Position numbers and translations under genes: made by a program | Shown: in pieces, positions 43,476-51,743 of the stretch | Layout: the number at the start of each line of letters is the position of its first letter | Numbering within the stretch: position 1 is the first letter of the stretch | The notes under the pieces: generated by a model | What the model was told of the DNA's origin: nothing | What the model saw: the letters and a program-made list of their open reading frames with translations, nothing else | Databases searched by the model: none | Source: an uncultured Thiohalocapsa sp. | GTDB taxonomy: Bacteria > Pseudomonadota > Gammaproteobacteria > Chromatiales > Chromatiaceae | Direction of reading: 5' to 3' | DNA length: 55,367 nt | NCBI RefSeq assembly: GCF_913062725.1 | Contig: NZ_CAJXWY010000024.1 | Location: 1 to 55,367 of the forward strand

Positions 43476-45587
43476 TCAGCCCGGAGCATCGCTCGCTTCG
43501 GCCGCCGCCGTTTGGGCCTGAATGGCGGTGATGGCCACGGTGTTGACGATGTCGGTCACGGTGCAGCCGCGGCTCAGGTCGTTCACGGGCTTGTTCAGCC
43601 CCTGCAGCACCGGCCCGATGGCCACGGCATCGGCGCTGCGCTGCACCGCCTTATAAGTGTTGTTACCGGTGTTGAGGTCGGGAAAAATGAACACCGTCGC
43701 ATGCCCCGCCACCTCGCTGTCCGGCAGCTTGGAGCGGGCGACACTGGCGTCCACCGCCGCATCGTACTGGATCGGCCCCTCGATCTTCAGATCCGGCCGC
43801 CGCGCGCGGGCAATGCCCGCCGCCTCACGCACCCGCTCCACGTCCTCGCCCTTACCGGACGCGCCGGTGGAGTAGGACAGCATCGCCACCCGCGGCTCGA
43901 CGCCGAACGCCGCCGCCGTGCCGGCGGAGGTGATGGCAATGTCGGCGAGCTCCTCGGCGCTCGGATTGGGGTTGACGGCGCAGTCACCGTACACCAAAAC
44001 CCGATCCGCCAGGCACATAAAAAACACGCTCGAGACCAGCTTGGTCTCGGGCTTGGTCTTGATGGTCTCGAACGACGGGCGAATGGTGTGCTGCGTGGTG
44101 TGCACGGCACCCGACACCATGCCGTCGGTATCGCCGGTGTAGACCATGAGCGTGCCGAAGTAGCTCAGGTCTTCCAGCGCATCATAGGCCATCTGCTTGG
44201 AAATACCCTTGTGCTTGCGCAGCCGGTAGTAGACGCCGGCGTACTCATCGCGCTTCGGCGAGGACACCGGGTCGATGATGGTGATGTCCGCAAGCTGCAG
44301 ACCCAGCTCGCCGATGCGCCGGCGGATCTTGTCCGGGTCGCCCAGCAGGGTCAGCTCGGCCACACCACGCAGGGTCAGGATCTCGGCCGCGCGCAGGATA
44401 CGCTCGTCGGTGCCCTCCGGCAGCACGATGTGCTTGCGATCGGCCTTGGCGCGGTGCACCAGCTGATACTCGAACATCAGCGGCGTCATGCGCTCGCTGC
44501 GGTGCACGGCGATGCGCTGCTGCAGGTCCTTGATTTCGACATGCTGCTCGAACAGGCCGAGTGCGGCGGCGATCTTGCGATCGTCGCCGGGCAGGATGGT
44601 GGACTCCACCCGGTTCACCGCCAGCGCCGTCTGGAAGGTATCGGCATCCACGCTCAGGATGGACACCCGCGTGCGCCGCAGACCGGCGAGCAGGCGCTGC
44701 ACATTCTCCGCCGGCTGCAAGCCGCCGGTGAGCAGCAGCCCCGCCACCCGCGGAAAGGCCGCCGAGACGTCCGCCGCCAGGCTCGCGAGAATGATGTCGC
44801 TGCGGTCACCGGGCGTGATGATCAGGCTGCCGTCTTCGATGTAGTTCAGAAAATCTGGGATCTCCATGGCGGCGACCTTGTAGCTCGTCACCACCTGGTT
44901 CAGCGCATCGTCATCGCCGCACAGACACTCGCCGTTGAGCATCTTGCTGATCTCGCCGATGGTGGGCTTGGCGAGCGATTCGGTGTCAGGCAGCACGTAG
45001 AGCGTCTCCTGCGCCGGCACCACCGCCCGTGCGTGTCGCCTGATCGGCTCGACGAAATCGGGATCGACGCCGTTGACGATGGTGGCCAGCAGATCGCCAC
45101 CGCGATCGATCATGGACTCGTGCGCCATGTGCACGGCGTGCAGCGCCTCGTCGGGACTGCGCCCGAAGCCCTTCACCACCACCACGATGGTGCAGCCGAA
45201 ATTATTGGCGAGGTCGGCGTTGAAGTCGAACTCCAGCGACGGGACCAGGCCGTCGTAGTCGGTGCCGGCGCACAGCACCATGTCGCACTCCTCTTCCAGC
45301 AGCATGTACTTGTCGAGGATGCACTTCAGGAGCTCGTCGTACTGACCCGCAGCGACCAGCTCGCTCGCCTGCTCGGCGGTGCAGCCATACAACCGCTCGG
45401 CGGGAAACGGCAGATCGTAGCGCCGCCGCACCAGGGTCGTGAGGTTGTCCTCATGCACGTCGCGGCTGACCACGGGCCGGAAGAAGCCGACCCGCCGATT
45501 GATGGCGGACAGGAGTTCCATGAACCCCAGGACCACCACCGATTTGCCGCTGCCGGAGCCGGCACCGGCGATGTAGATGCTCTGCAT
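43476..45587 (-). CDS. pta: phosphate acetyltransferase (long form)
   Basis: Converts acetyl-CoA and phosphate to acetyl phosphate; with AckA it links acetyl-CoA to acetate and ATP. The 703-residue product has the N-terminal P-loop domain (IAGAGSGSGKSVVVLG), a central DRTGG-type regulatory domain (near residues 215-320) and the C-terminal catalytic domain (DRKHIVLPEGTDERILRAAE; PNPSAEELADIAI; LSYSTGASGKGEDVERV; VFIFPDLNTGNNTYKAVQR). This is the regulated class-II architecture. First gene of pta-ackA. Confidence 0.97.
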   Translation of the reverse strand: MQSIYIAGAGSGSGKSVVVLGFMELLSAINRRVGFFRPVVSRDVHEDNLTTLVRRRYDLPFPAERLYGCTAEQASELVAAGQYDELLKCILDKYMLLEEECDMVLCAGTDYDGLVPSLEFDFNADLANNFGCTIVVVVKGFGRSPDEALHAVHMAHESMIDRGGDLLATIVNGVDPDFVEPIRRHARAVVPAQETLYVLPDTESLAKPTIGEISKMLNGECLCGDDDALNQVVTSYKVAAMEIPDFLNYIEDGSLIITPGDRSDIILASLAADVSAAFPRVAGLLLTGGLQPAENVQRLLAGLRRTRVSILSVDADTFQTALAVNRVESTILPGDDRKIAAALGLFEQHVEIKDLQQRIAVHRSERMTPLMFEYQLVHRAKADRKHIVLPEGTDERILRAAEILTLRGVAELTLLGDPDKIRRRIGELGLQLADITIIDPVSSPKRDEYAGVYYRLRKHKGISKQMAYDALEDLSYFGTLMVYTGDTDGMVSGAVHTTQHTIRPSFETIKTKPETKLVSSVFFMCLADRVLVYGDCAVNPNPSAEELADIAITSAGTAAAFGVEPRVAMLSYSTGASGKGEDVERVREAAGIARARRPDLKIEGPIQYDAAVDASVARSKLPDSEVAGHATVFIFPDLNTGNNTYKAVQRSADAVAIGPVLQGLNKPVNDLSRGCTVTDIVNTVAITAIQAQTAAAEASDAPG

Positions 45588-45631
45588 ATCGCTTCGATCC
45601 CGATGTTGGAGATGGGCTGGCCGACGTCTAC

Positions 45632-45657
45632 CGGCATCATCGCCGCGGATGATGCCG
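45632..45657 (-). promoter_or_regulatory. hairpin in the pta leader region
   Basis: CGGCATCATC (45632-45641) pairs perfectly with GATGATGCCG (45648-45657), loop GCCGCG: a 10-bp stem 45 bp upstream of the pta start codon. It could be a protein-binding palindrome or an RNA element. No clear promoter boxes were found in 45588-45801. Confidence 0.45.
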
Positions 45658-45801
45658 CATGCTGGCCGTCGACGATGTTACCTGCTGTTTACAAGGCCCC
45701 GCCCAGGTGTCCACACTGCAGGTCAACACCCAGGGTGGACGGCCGGGCAAGGCATTCGACCAGAGGTTTTAAGCAAATTGCATGCACAAACGAGCAGGCT
45801 C

Positions 45802-46224
45802 ATGGCGGTGGCCATCGGCACCGGCTGTGCACTGGCTGTGGTGACACTCACCGCTACTGTCGGCGCTCAGGCCCGGGTTTATCGCTGCGCCGGCGCGGAC
45901 GGCAGCATCGAATTTCGCCAACAGCCCTGCCCCAGGAGGCCGCATTCCAGGCCGGTGACCATCGAGGATACGCGCACGGGCTGGGTGCCCCCACAACCTG
46001 AGCCCGAGCCCCAGCGAGCGCCGAGCCAGCGCACCAACCCACCGAGCCAGCGGGCCGCTGCGGCGTCGCGCAAAGACCAAGCCGGCGAGCGCTGCTGGCG
46101 CAAGCGCCAACAGATCCAGCGTATCGACGACGAGCTTCGCGCCGGCTACCGGCCAGCCCGTGGCGAGCAACTGAAAGCCCGCCGCCGGCAGCATGAGGCC
46201 TATGTGGACGCGTTTTGCCCCTGA
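45802..46224 (+). CDS. DUF4124-type exported protein
   Basis: A 140-residue protein with a signal peptide (AIGTGCALAVVTLTATVGAQA) and a DUF4124-like segment (VYRCAGADGSIEFRQQPC), which is the short two-Cys beta motif of this family. A Pro/Gln/Arg-rich linker and a basic C-terminal helix (QIQRIDDELRAGYRPARGEQL) follow. Likely periplasmic; function unknown. AGG lies 4 nt before the ATG at 45802. Divergent from pta. Confidence 0.75.
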   Translation: MAVAIGTGCALAVVTLTATVGAQARVYRCAGADGSIEFRQQPCPRRPHSRPVTIEDTRTGWVPPQPEPEPQRAPSQRTNPPSQRAAAASRKDQAGERCWRKRQQIQRIDDELRAGYRPARGEQLKARRRQHEAYVDAFCP

Positions 46225-46257
46225 CGCAGAGGCGGACTCAGGCGCGACTCGTACCCA

Positions 46258-46782
46258 TCACTTGAGCGGATACCAGGTATCGTCGTCGCGGCGCGGCGGC
46301 AGCAGCTCACGGCGCAGTGCCCGTAGCCTGATGGCGCCGCCGGCGGTGAGGCCGGCGAGGGGATCATCGGCATCCAGCACATCGGCATAGTCCGCCTCCA
46401 GCGCATCCGGATCTTCCCCCGCCTCCATACGGCCCAGCATGTCGGCCATGGCATCGCCGGGCTGCAGGCCGGACGATGCGAACAGCCTGCGCATCATCCG
46501 TGCCGCCTGCTTCGGGTCGTCCTCATCCATAGTTTCCAGTTCGCTGGACATGGCGGCCATGGCTTTCATCATTGCCGCCTCATCCATGCCGGGCGGCAGC
46601 TCGGCGTCGCTGTCATCCTCGGCATCGCCGCGTCCTTTGGAGATGGCGAACATCGAGGCGCGCCGATCCAGCCGTGCGCGGTGGCACTTGGGGCAGGCAG
46701 GACACGTCTCCGTATCCACCCGGCGCGAGAAGAAATGATAGATGGCGTGGCAGTCTGGACAATAGAACTCGTAGACGGGCAT
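46258..46782 (-). CDS. FmdB-like zinc-ribbon protein
   Basis: A 174-residue protein with an N-terminal FmdB/regulatory-protein zinc ribbon (VYEFYCPDC and CPACPKC) and a long acidic C-terminus rich in Met, Asp and Glu (EAAMMKAMAAMSSELETMD). The two CxxC pairs should bind zinc. Function unknown; it could be a small regulator or a metal-centre accessory factor. AAGGAG lies 12 nt before the ATG. It follows the CobD-like gene by about 70 bp on the same strand. Confidence 0.82.
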   Translation of the reverse strand: MPVYEFYCPDCHAIYHFFSRRVDTETCPACPKCHRARLDRRASMFAISKGRGDAEDDSDAELPPGMDEAAMMKAMAAMSSELETMDEDDPKQAARMMRRLFASSGLQPGDAMADMLGRMEAGEDPDALEADYADVLDADDPLAGLTAGGAIRLRALRRELLPPRRDDDTWYPLK

Positions 46783-46853
46783 GGTGGATTCTCACTCCTT
46801 TGTTGCGCTCGCCGCTGCTGTGCTCGCCAGCCAGGCGTGCTCGGTGCGGAGAT

Positions 46854-47999
46854 TTAAGCCCCCCCGCGGCGTTGGGACAAGTCCCGTGTCGGTTGCATGT
46901 CGGTCGCCTCCGCGAGCACAACCGCAAGGCCCGCCAACAGCTGCGCATGCTCCGCTGCTGTGCGCACCGCCACCCGCAGCCAGGCCCCATCCAGACCCGG
47001 ATAATCACCACAGGTGCGCACGGCGATCTTGCTGCGCCGCAACAGTGCATCGGCGACCGCGGCCGCGGACGGCGCCGTGTCGGGCAGCCGCCACAGCAGA
47101 TAGTTGGCGGCGCCGTCGATCACCCGAGCGCCCAGCCCGCGCAGCCCGGCGGCGAGCAACCCCCGTTGCGCACGAATCGTCTCCCGCGTGCGCGCTTCGA
47201 ATGCCGCGCGCCCGGGATCCGACAACAACGCAACGCCCACCATTTGCGCCGGCGTGCTCACCGACCAGGCCGGCAGCAAGCGCCGGCCGGCGGCGGCGAG
47301 CCCCGGCGCCAGCACCGCATAGCCCAAGCGCAATCCCGGCATGGCGAAGAACTTGGTCATGGAGCGGACCACCACGACGTTGTCCAAGCCCAGCCCCACG
47401 CCGGATGCGGCATCGTCCACGAAATCGATAAAGGCCTCATCCAGCGCCCACCAAACGTCCCGGCGCGCGACGGCGATCGCCGCCAGCGCATGCACGTCGA
47501 CACACCGACCCGTCGGATTGTTTGGATGCCCGAGCCAAATCAGATCCCCTGCCGTCGCCAGACTGACGAGTGCGGTCAGATCCACCGCAAAATCATCCTC
47601 GGCCGGCAGCCTCATGGGCACGACCTCCAGCCCCCAAACGTCGGCCGCACGCCAATAGTCCAGGTAACAAGGCGCCGTCACCACCACCCGCCTCGCCCCC
47701 AGCAACCGTGGCAACCACCAAATGAGCTGCTCGGCGCCGTTACCCACGAGGATGCGCGCCGGCGACACGGCGAGCTGCGCGCCGATACAAGCCCGCAGTG
47801 CCGTGCAATCCGGGTCCGGATAGTCGCCGAGTGTCTGCGTCGCCTGCGCCAGCGCGTGCATGCCCGCAGGCGGCATGCCCAGCGGATTGATATTGGCACT
47901 GAAGTCCAGCAGGTCGCCCGGGCGGCAACCGGCGTGCTCGGCGAGCACGCGGCGGTTACCGCCGTGCGTGCCGGCGACGGGTGGGGTCGTGTTGGTCAT
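46854..47999 (-). CDS. threonine-phosphate decarboxylase-like aminotransferase (CobD/CobC)
   Basis: A 381-residue fold-type I PLP enzyme predicted to make (R)-1-aminopropan-2-ol phosphate for the cobalamin nucleotide loop. Visible are THGGNRRVLAEHAG and LLDFSANINPLGMPP at the N-terminus (the CobC/CobD opening), LVGNGAEQLIWWLPR, LGHPNNPTGRCVD and the PLP lysine in VRSMTKFFAMPGLRLGYA. Histidinol-phosphate aminotransferase is the alternative, but the N-terminal motif favours CobD/CobC. No other cobalamin gene or B12 riboswitch is visible nearby. AGGA lies 9 nt before the ATG. Confidence 0.87.
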   Translation of the reverse strand: MTNTTPPVAGTHGGNRRVLAEHAGCRPGDLLDFSANINPLGMPPAGMHALAQATQTLGDYPDPDCTALRACIGAQLAVSPARILVGNGAEQLIWWLPRLLGARRVVVTAPCYLDYWRAADVWGLEVVPMRLPAEDDFAVDLTALVSLATAGDLIWLGHPNNPTGRCVDVHALAAIAVARRDVWWALDEAFIDFVDDAASGVGLGLDNVVVVRSMTKFFAMPGLRLGYAVLAPGLAAAGRRLLPAWSVSTPAQMVGVALLSDPGRAAFEARTRETIRAQRGLLAAGLRGLGARVIDGAANYLLWRLPDTAPSAAAVADALLRRSKIAVRTCGDYPGLDGAWLRVAVRTAAEHAQLLAGLAVVLAEATDMQPTRDLSQRRGGA

Positions 48000-48235
48000 A
48001 TCCGCCGTTCCTGCAACGCGCCACCGCCAAACGCCACACCCCGCTCACGAGCAGCGCATGGCCGGAGCAAGCGCCACGCCTGCCGGCCTGCTCCGCCACG
48101 CATCCCGGCCCCAACGTCCCAGCCGGCGCACCTGTCATCGTACAGCTGTGGCCGACGCGCGCGAACCCCGCCCCGGCTGCGCGCGCTGGCATCGCAGCGC
48201 CCAGCCGGCTCATGCCGACGCGATCGCAGAACAGT

Positions 48236-48256
48236 TGCGATTAACTCGTATTTGCA
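48236..48256 (+). promoter_or_regulatory. Fur-like palindrome upstream of hemP
   Basis: A 21-bp imperfect palindrome with outer TGC...GCA arms (TGCGATTAA and GTATTTGCA) in an AT-rich patch, resembling iron-responsive Fur boxes. It lies about 190 bp upstream of hemP and about 240 bp upstream of the divergent CobD-like gene. CATTAT (48255-48260) next to it could be a -10 box. The remaining gap 48000-48445 holds no other supportable element. Confidence 0.45.
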
Positions 48257-48445
48257 TTATCGTCCCACACGACACCCGCGGTGCATCGCAGGCCTTGCTG
48301 CGGCACCACGCGGCTCAGGCAGCGCCTGCGCCGGCAGGACACCACACCACCAGCGCCACAGGCGACGCACGGCTGATATCCCTGCGCCCGGCCCAGGCAC
48401 CGCGTCAAACCCCATCGCCACCCCGCTGCAACCCGGAGAGCAGTC

Positions 48446-48619
48446 ATGCACCAATCCGCACAATCCCTCCCCCACGGCAACCGTACCGCACAGATCCCGC
48501 CGCGGCGCCTCACCAGCGATGAGCTCATGCAGGGCGAGCGGCGCATCGTCATCGAGCACGGCGACGCCCGCTACACCCTGCTGGTGACGCGCAACGATAA
48601 ACTGATCCTGGTGAAATAA
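48446..48619 (+). CDS. hemP: hemin uptake protein HemP
   Basis: A 57-residue protein matching the HemP family: a variable N-terminus, then PPRRLTSDELMQGERRIVI, EHGDARYTLLVTRNDKLIL and a terminal VK. HemP is a small iron-regulated protein linked to haem uptake, in some species acting as a transcriptional activator of the haem receptor gene. GGAG lies just upstream of the ATG. A Fur-like palindrome is upstream. The receptor and TonB genes usually found beside it are absent. Confidence 0.88.
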   Translation: MHQSAQSLPHGNRTAQIPPRRLTSDELMQGERRIVIEHGDARYTLLVTRNDKLILVK

Positions 48620-48628
48620 GCACCCGCG

Positions 48629-48946
48629 TCAGCAAAAACCTTGTGCGCAGGCCGGGCCGGGCCCGCAGCGGTTGGCGCATCGCGCTGCTCGCTCGCCATG
48701 CCGATCGGCCCGGCCTGCCGCAGCGTGCGCACCTTGCGGAGACGTTCGCCATCCCCAGTGCGCTTCCGCCGCCAGGCCGGTGAACAGCTCGCGGTTGCCC
48801 TCGAACAGCCCGGCCAAGGTCTCCAGAAACAGCGACTTGCCAAAGCGGCGCGGGCGCGACAGAAAGTAGTGGGTGCCCTCCTCGATCAGGCGCAGCGCCA
48901 GCGGCGTCTTGTCGACGTCGTCGTTGTATGTTCTCGGTATTTTCAA
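48629..48946 (-). pseudogene. remnant of an AAA-ATPase-like/PD-(D/E)XK protein
   Basis: From 48946 to about 48749 the minus strand encodes 66 residues typical of the start of the large AAA-ATPase_like/DUF1703 family: DDVDKTPLALRLIEEG, then YFLSRPRRFGKSLFLETL with the P-loop variant GKS, then LFEGNRELFTGLAAE and HWGW. After that the homology stops and the frame turns into Arg/Ala-rich nonsense. The rest of the roughly 500-residue family is missing, and only a TTG could start it. It is a truncated relic at the left border of the polysaccharide block. The remaining 48947-49135 shows nothing else. Confidence 0.8.
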
Positions 48947-49135
48947 AGCGCAGCACTCGAACAGCTACAATCGTCAACGGCAGCGTGGGCATAGATGGGA
49001 CAGTCTGGCGTTTCGGTCGACATCAGACGATACCGCCTGCGCCGCTCTGCCGCCAACCGTTCAGCCGCTGGCTGTCCTGCCGACGTTGGCCGCTCACCGG
49101 CCATGAAACCGCTCAGCAAAATGGCCAAAGTCGAG

Positions 49136-50266
49136 ATGAAGATACTAATTATCTTTGGCACACGGCCAGAGGCTATCAAGATGGCGCCGGTCGTTCACAT
49201 CCTCAATGACGCCCCAGACTGCGACGTTCGGCTCTGTGTTACAGCACAGCATCGCCAGATGCTTGACCAAGTGCTCGATCTCTTTGCGCTCCAGCCCGAT
49301 CATGACCTCGATATCATGCAGCCGGGCCAGGATCTCACCGACATCACCAGCAATATCTTGCTCGGCCTACGCGATCTGTTGCGTAGCGAGCGCTACGATT
49401 TACTACTGGTCCATGGAGATACAACGACGTCCATGGCTGGCGCATTGGCGGCATTCTACGAAAAAGTTCCCGTTGGCCACGTCGAAGCTGGACTGCGTAC
49501 CGGAGACATCCATGCCCCTTGGCCGGAGGAGATGAATCGTCGACTGGTTGGGCGCATCGCAGCACTCCATTTTGCACCCACGGCCCGAGCGCGCGACGCG
49601 CTCATTCGCGAAGGGGTAGCCGACCAGGATATCTACATCACCGGAAATACGGTGATCGACGCGCTACAAACGGTCTCGCATAAGCTGAAAGCCGATACCA
49701 ACCTGCAGCGGCACTTTGAGCAACAGTTTGACCGCCTGGATGCCCGTAAAAAGCTGATTTTGGTTACAAGCCATCGGCGCGAAAACTTGGGCGATGGACT
49801 CGAGCGTATCTGCAGGGCGCTTCGATATTTGAGCCAACGGGCTGATCTGCAGATTGTTTACCCCGTGCATCTCAATCCAGCGGTGCGGGACCCCGTGCAT
49901 CGAATACTTGAAGGCGTGCCTGATGTGCTCCTCATCGATCCGCAGGAATACCTCCCGTTCGTTTATCTCATGTCGAAGGCCTATCTCATTATCACCGACT
50001 CCGGTAGTGTGCAGGAAGAGGCCCCAGCGCTCGGCACGCCCGTGCTAGTGATGCGCGAGCGCACAGAGCGGCCGGAGGCCATCGCAGCGGGCACGGCTCG
50101 CCTCGTTGGCACGGATGAAGACAGCATCATTATCGAGACCGAGCGCCTGCTTGACGACGAAGATGCTTATCAATCGATGACGCATGCCCATAACCCCTAC
50201 GGTGATGGACGGGCGGCCCGGCGCATTCTGGATGCGATTCGACGGTTCAGATGCTCTGGTCAGTGA
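49136..50266 (+). CDS. wecB: UDP-N-acetylglucosamine 2-epimerase (non-hydrolysing)
   Basis: Converts UDP-GlcNAc to UDP-ManNAc for surface polysaccharides. The 376-residue product starts MKILIIFGTRPEAIKMAPVV and shows VTAQHRQMLDQVLDLF, VHGDTTTSMAGALAAFY, HVEAGLRTGDIHAPWPEEMNR, TSHRRENLG and TDSGSVQEEAPALG. ATG at 49136 gives the canonical start; other in-frame ATGs (49121, 49103) would add non-conserved residues. Its base composition is clearly less GC-rich than the housekeeping genes to the left. Convergent with the membrane glycosyltransferase-like gene, 4 bp apart. Confidence 0.95.
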   Translation: MKILIIFGTRPEAIKMAPVVHILNDAPDCDVRLCVTAQHRQMLDQVLDLFALQPDHDLDIMQPGQDLTDITSNILLGLRDLLRSERYDLLLVHGDTTTSMAGALAAFYEKVPVGHVEAGLRTGDIHAPWPEEMNRRLVGRIAALHFAPTARARDALIREGVADQDIYITGNTVIDALQTVSHKLKADTNLQRHFEQQFDRLDARKKLILVTSHRRENLGDGLERICRALRYLSQRADLQIVYPVHLNPAVRDPVHRILEGVPDVLLIDPQEYLPFVYLMSKAYLIITDSGSVQEEAPALGTPVLVMRERTERPEAIAAGTARLVGTDEDSIIIETERLLDDEDAYQSMTHAHNPYGDGRAARRILDAIRRFRCSGQ

Positions 50267-50270
50267 GACC

Positions 50271-51743
50271 TCAGGCATCGGCTGGTTGATTGCCATTTTC
50301 ACGATCCGCGGTGGCTGTATACCAGATCGTCAAAACCCAGAACATCAAAGCAGGGGCCAAGTGCAGCAGAATGCGGTTGATGCTGGAACCCCGCTCCGCC
50401 CATTGGGACGCGCTCGTCCAGAAGAACAACAGATACACAGCGAAGAGCGCCATGGTGGTCCACAGTAAGCCGGCCCGCAGTGCCGGGCCACCCATATCAC
50501 GTGCAAGCAGTATGGTGGCAGCAACCCAGGCGATGGGCACGAGCAATGGAAGGAGATGCCAATTATTGTTGATGAACAAGTACCTGATCACCGGCTCCCA
50601 AGACCCATTCGATTGCAGCTCGAATGTTCCAATCCCAGGAAGCTGGAGTCGGTCCGGGCCGAGCACGATCTGCCCCAGCATCGGCAGCGACAGCTGGATG
50701 CCGCCGGCGAGCCAGATCGCCAGGGCCGCGGCGATCGCCGTCGTCGGTGTCAGCAGTAGCCAACCTCTGCCCAGTCGGGCCGCCGGGATGATCGCCAGGA
50801 GCAGCAGCATCCACACCAGACCCTCGCGCTTGATCAGCGCGCAGCCCAGCGCCAGCAGTATCGCCAGCAGCACCTGCCGCCAGTCGCCGCGCTGCGTCCA
50901 GTGCATGAGCGCGAAGAACGACAAACCCAGGCTCGTGGCGAGCCAAAGGTCTGCATAACCCGCCAGGGCAACATGGGTGCCCAGCATGGGCAGCGACAGC
51001 AGCAGCCAGACGAACAACAAGCCCGTTAACGGGCTTACCCCCCAGAGCCGTGCCTGGCCATAAAGACCCAAGGCCAGCGCCAGCGCACAGCCGATCCAGG
51101 GCAGGTTGGCCACCGTCTCGTTCCAGTCACCGAAGGCGAGGGCTGGCCAGGCGGCGATGAGCGAGACGGCAGGCGGATAGCGCCAAGCCAGGATACTGTG
51201 ACTTTGCCCTGAAGGTTCAGCCAGCCAAGTCTCTGGACCAACGAAGGGGACAAGGGTCTGACTGTGCGCCCAGATCTGGGCCCGAACCGCCCAAGTTGTC
51301 CAGGCATCCCAGGGATAAAGCGGTAGCCACCACACCTCCAGCGCCAGGCCCAGCAGGCGGATCGATAGCAACACCAGCAGCAATGCGATCAATAGCCGTT
51401 GCCACCATGCCGGCTGAACAGAGAGAGGCGGTCGCCGAGGCGCGCTGTTCGTCACGGTCCAACCACTGCGCTGGAATTTCAGAACGCCCAAGATCAAGCA
51501 ACCGAAGACGACGATGCTCGGCCACCATTGCAGCGCTGCATCCAGGCTCAATGCAGAGAACAACGCCGCCTGTAGCCTAAGAATGAGTGTCGTGACAAGC
51601 AGCCCGAGCACATAGCCGTACCCGAGCAGCAGCGGCCAGCGCCCGGGCATCGGTGTTGGAAAGAGTAGGCGCAGCCAAAGGATCGCGACCACCCAAGGCA
51701 GTGATAGCGCAGCGCCAACGCCGACCCAGCCCGCATGCATCAT
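50271..51743 (-). CDS. polytopic membrane protein, GT-C glycosyltransferase-like
   Basis: A 490-residue inner-membrane protein with about 11-13 hydrophobic helices. An acidic loop after the first helices (LYPWDAWTTWAVRAQIWAHS) resembles the Asp motif of GT-C enzymes, which use lipid-linked sugars and face the periplasm. LIKREGLVWMLLLL is another recurrent feature of such proteins. Its ATG (51743, or 51740) overlaps the stop of the gene before it (ATGA), so translation is coupled. It is the last gene of a five-gene minus-strand unit. The donor and acceptor are unknown. Confidence 0.72.
   Translation of the reverse strand: MMHAGWVGVGAALSLPWVVAILWLRLLFPTPMPGRWPLLLGYGYVLGLLVTTLILRLQAALFSALSLDAALQWWPSIVVFGCLILGVLKFQRSGWTVTNSAPRRPPLSVQPAWWQRLLIALLLVLLSIRLLGLALEVWWLPLYPWDAWTTWAVRAQIWAHSQTLVPFVGPETWLAEPSGQSHSILAWRYPPAVSLIAAWPALAFGDWNETVANLPWIGCALALALGLYGQARLWGVSPLTGLLFVWLLLSLPMLGTHVALAGYADLWLATSLGLSFFALMHWTQRGDWRQVLLAILLALGCALIKREGLVWMLLLLAIIPAARLGRGWLLLTPTTAIAAALAIWLAGGIQLSLPMLGQIVLGPDRLQLPGIGTFELQSNGSWEPVIRYLFINNNWHLLPLLVPIAWVAATILLARDMGGPALRAGLLWTTMALFAVYLLFFWTSASQWAERGSSINRILLHLAPALMFWVLTIWYTATADRENGNQPADA

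Noticed and set aside
43461..46001. 846-residue plus-strand open frame
   Set aside because: Antisense shadow of pta; composition is His/Gln/Arg-rich with no family pattern.
48000..48235. Cobalamin riboswitch upstream of the CobD-like gene
   Set aside because: No B12-box-like sequence (AAGCCAGGAGAC type) is present on the minus strand.
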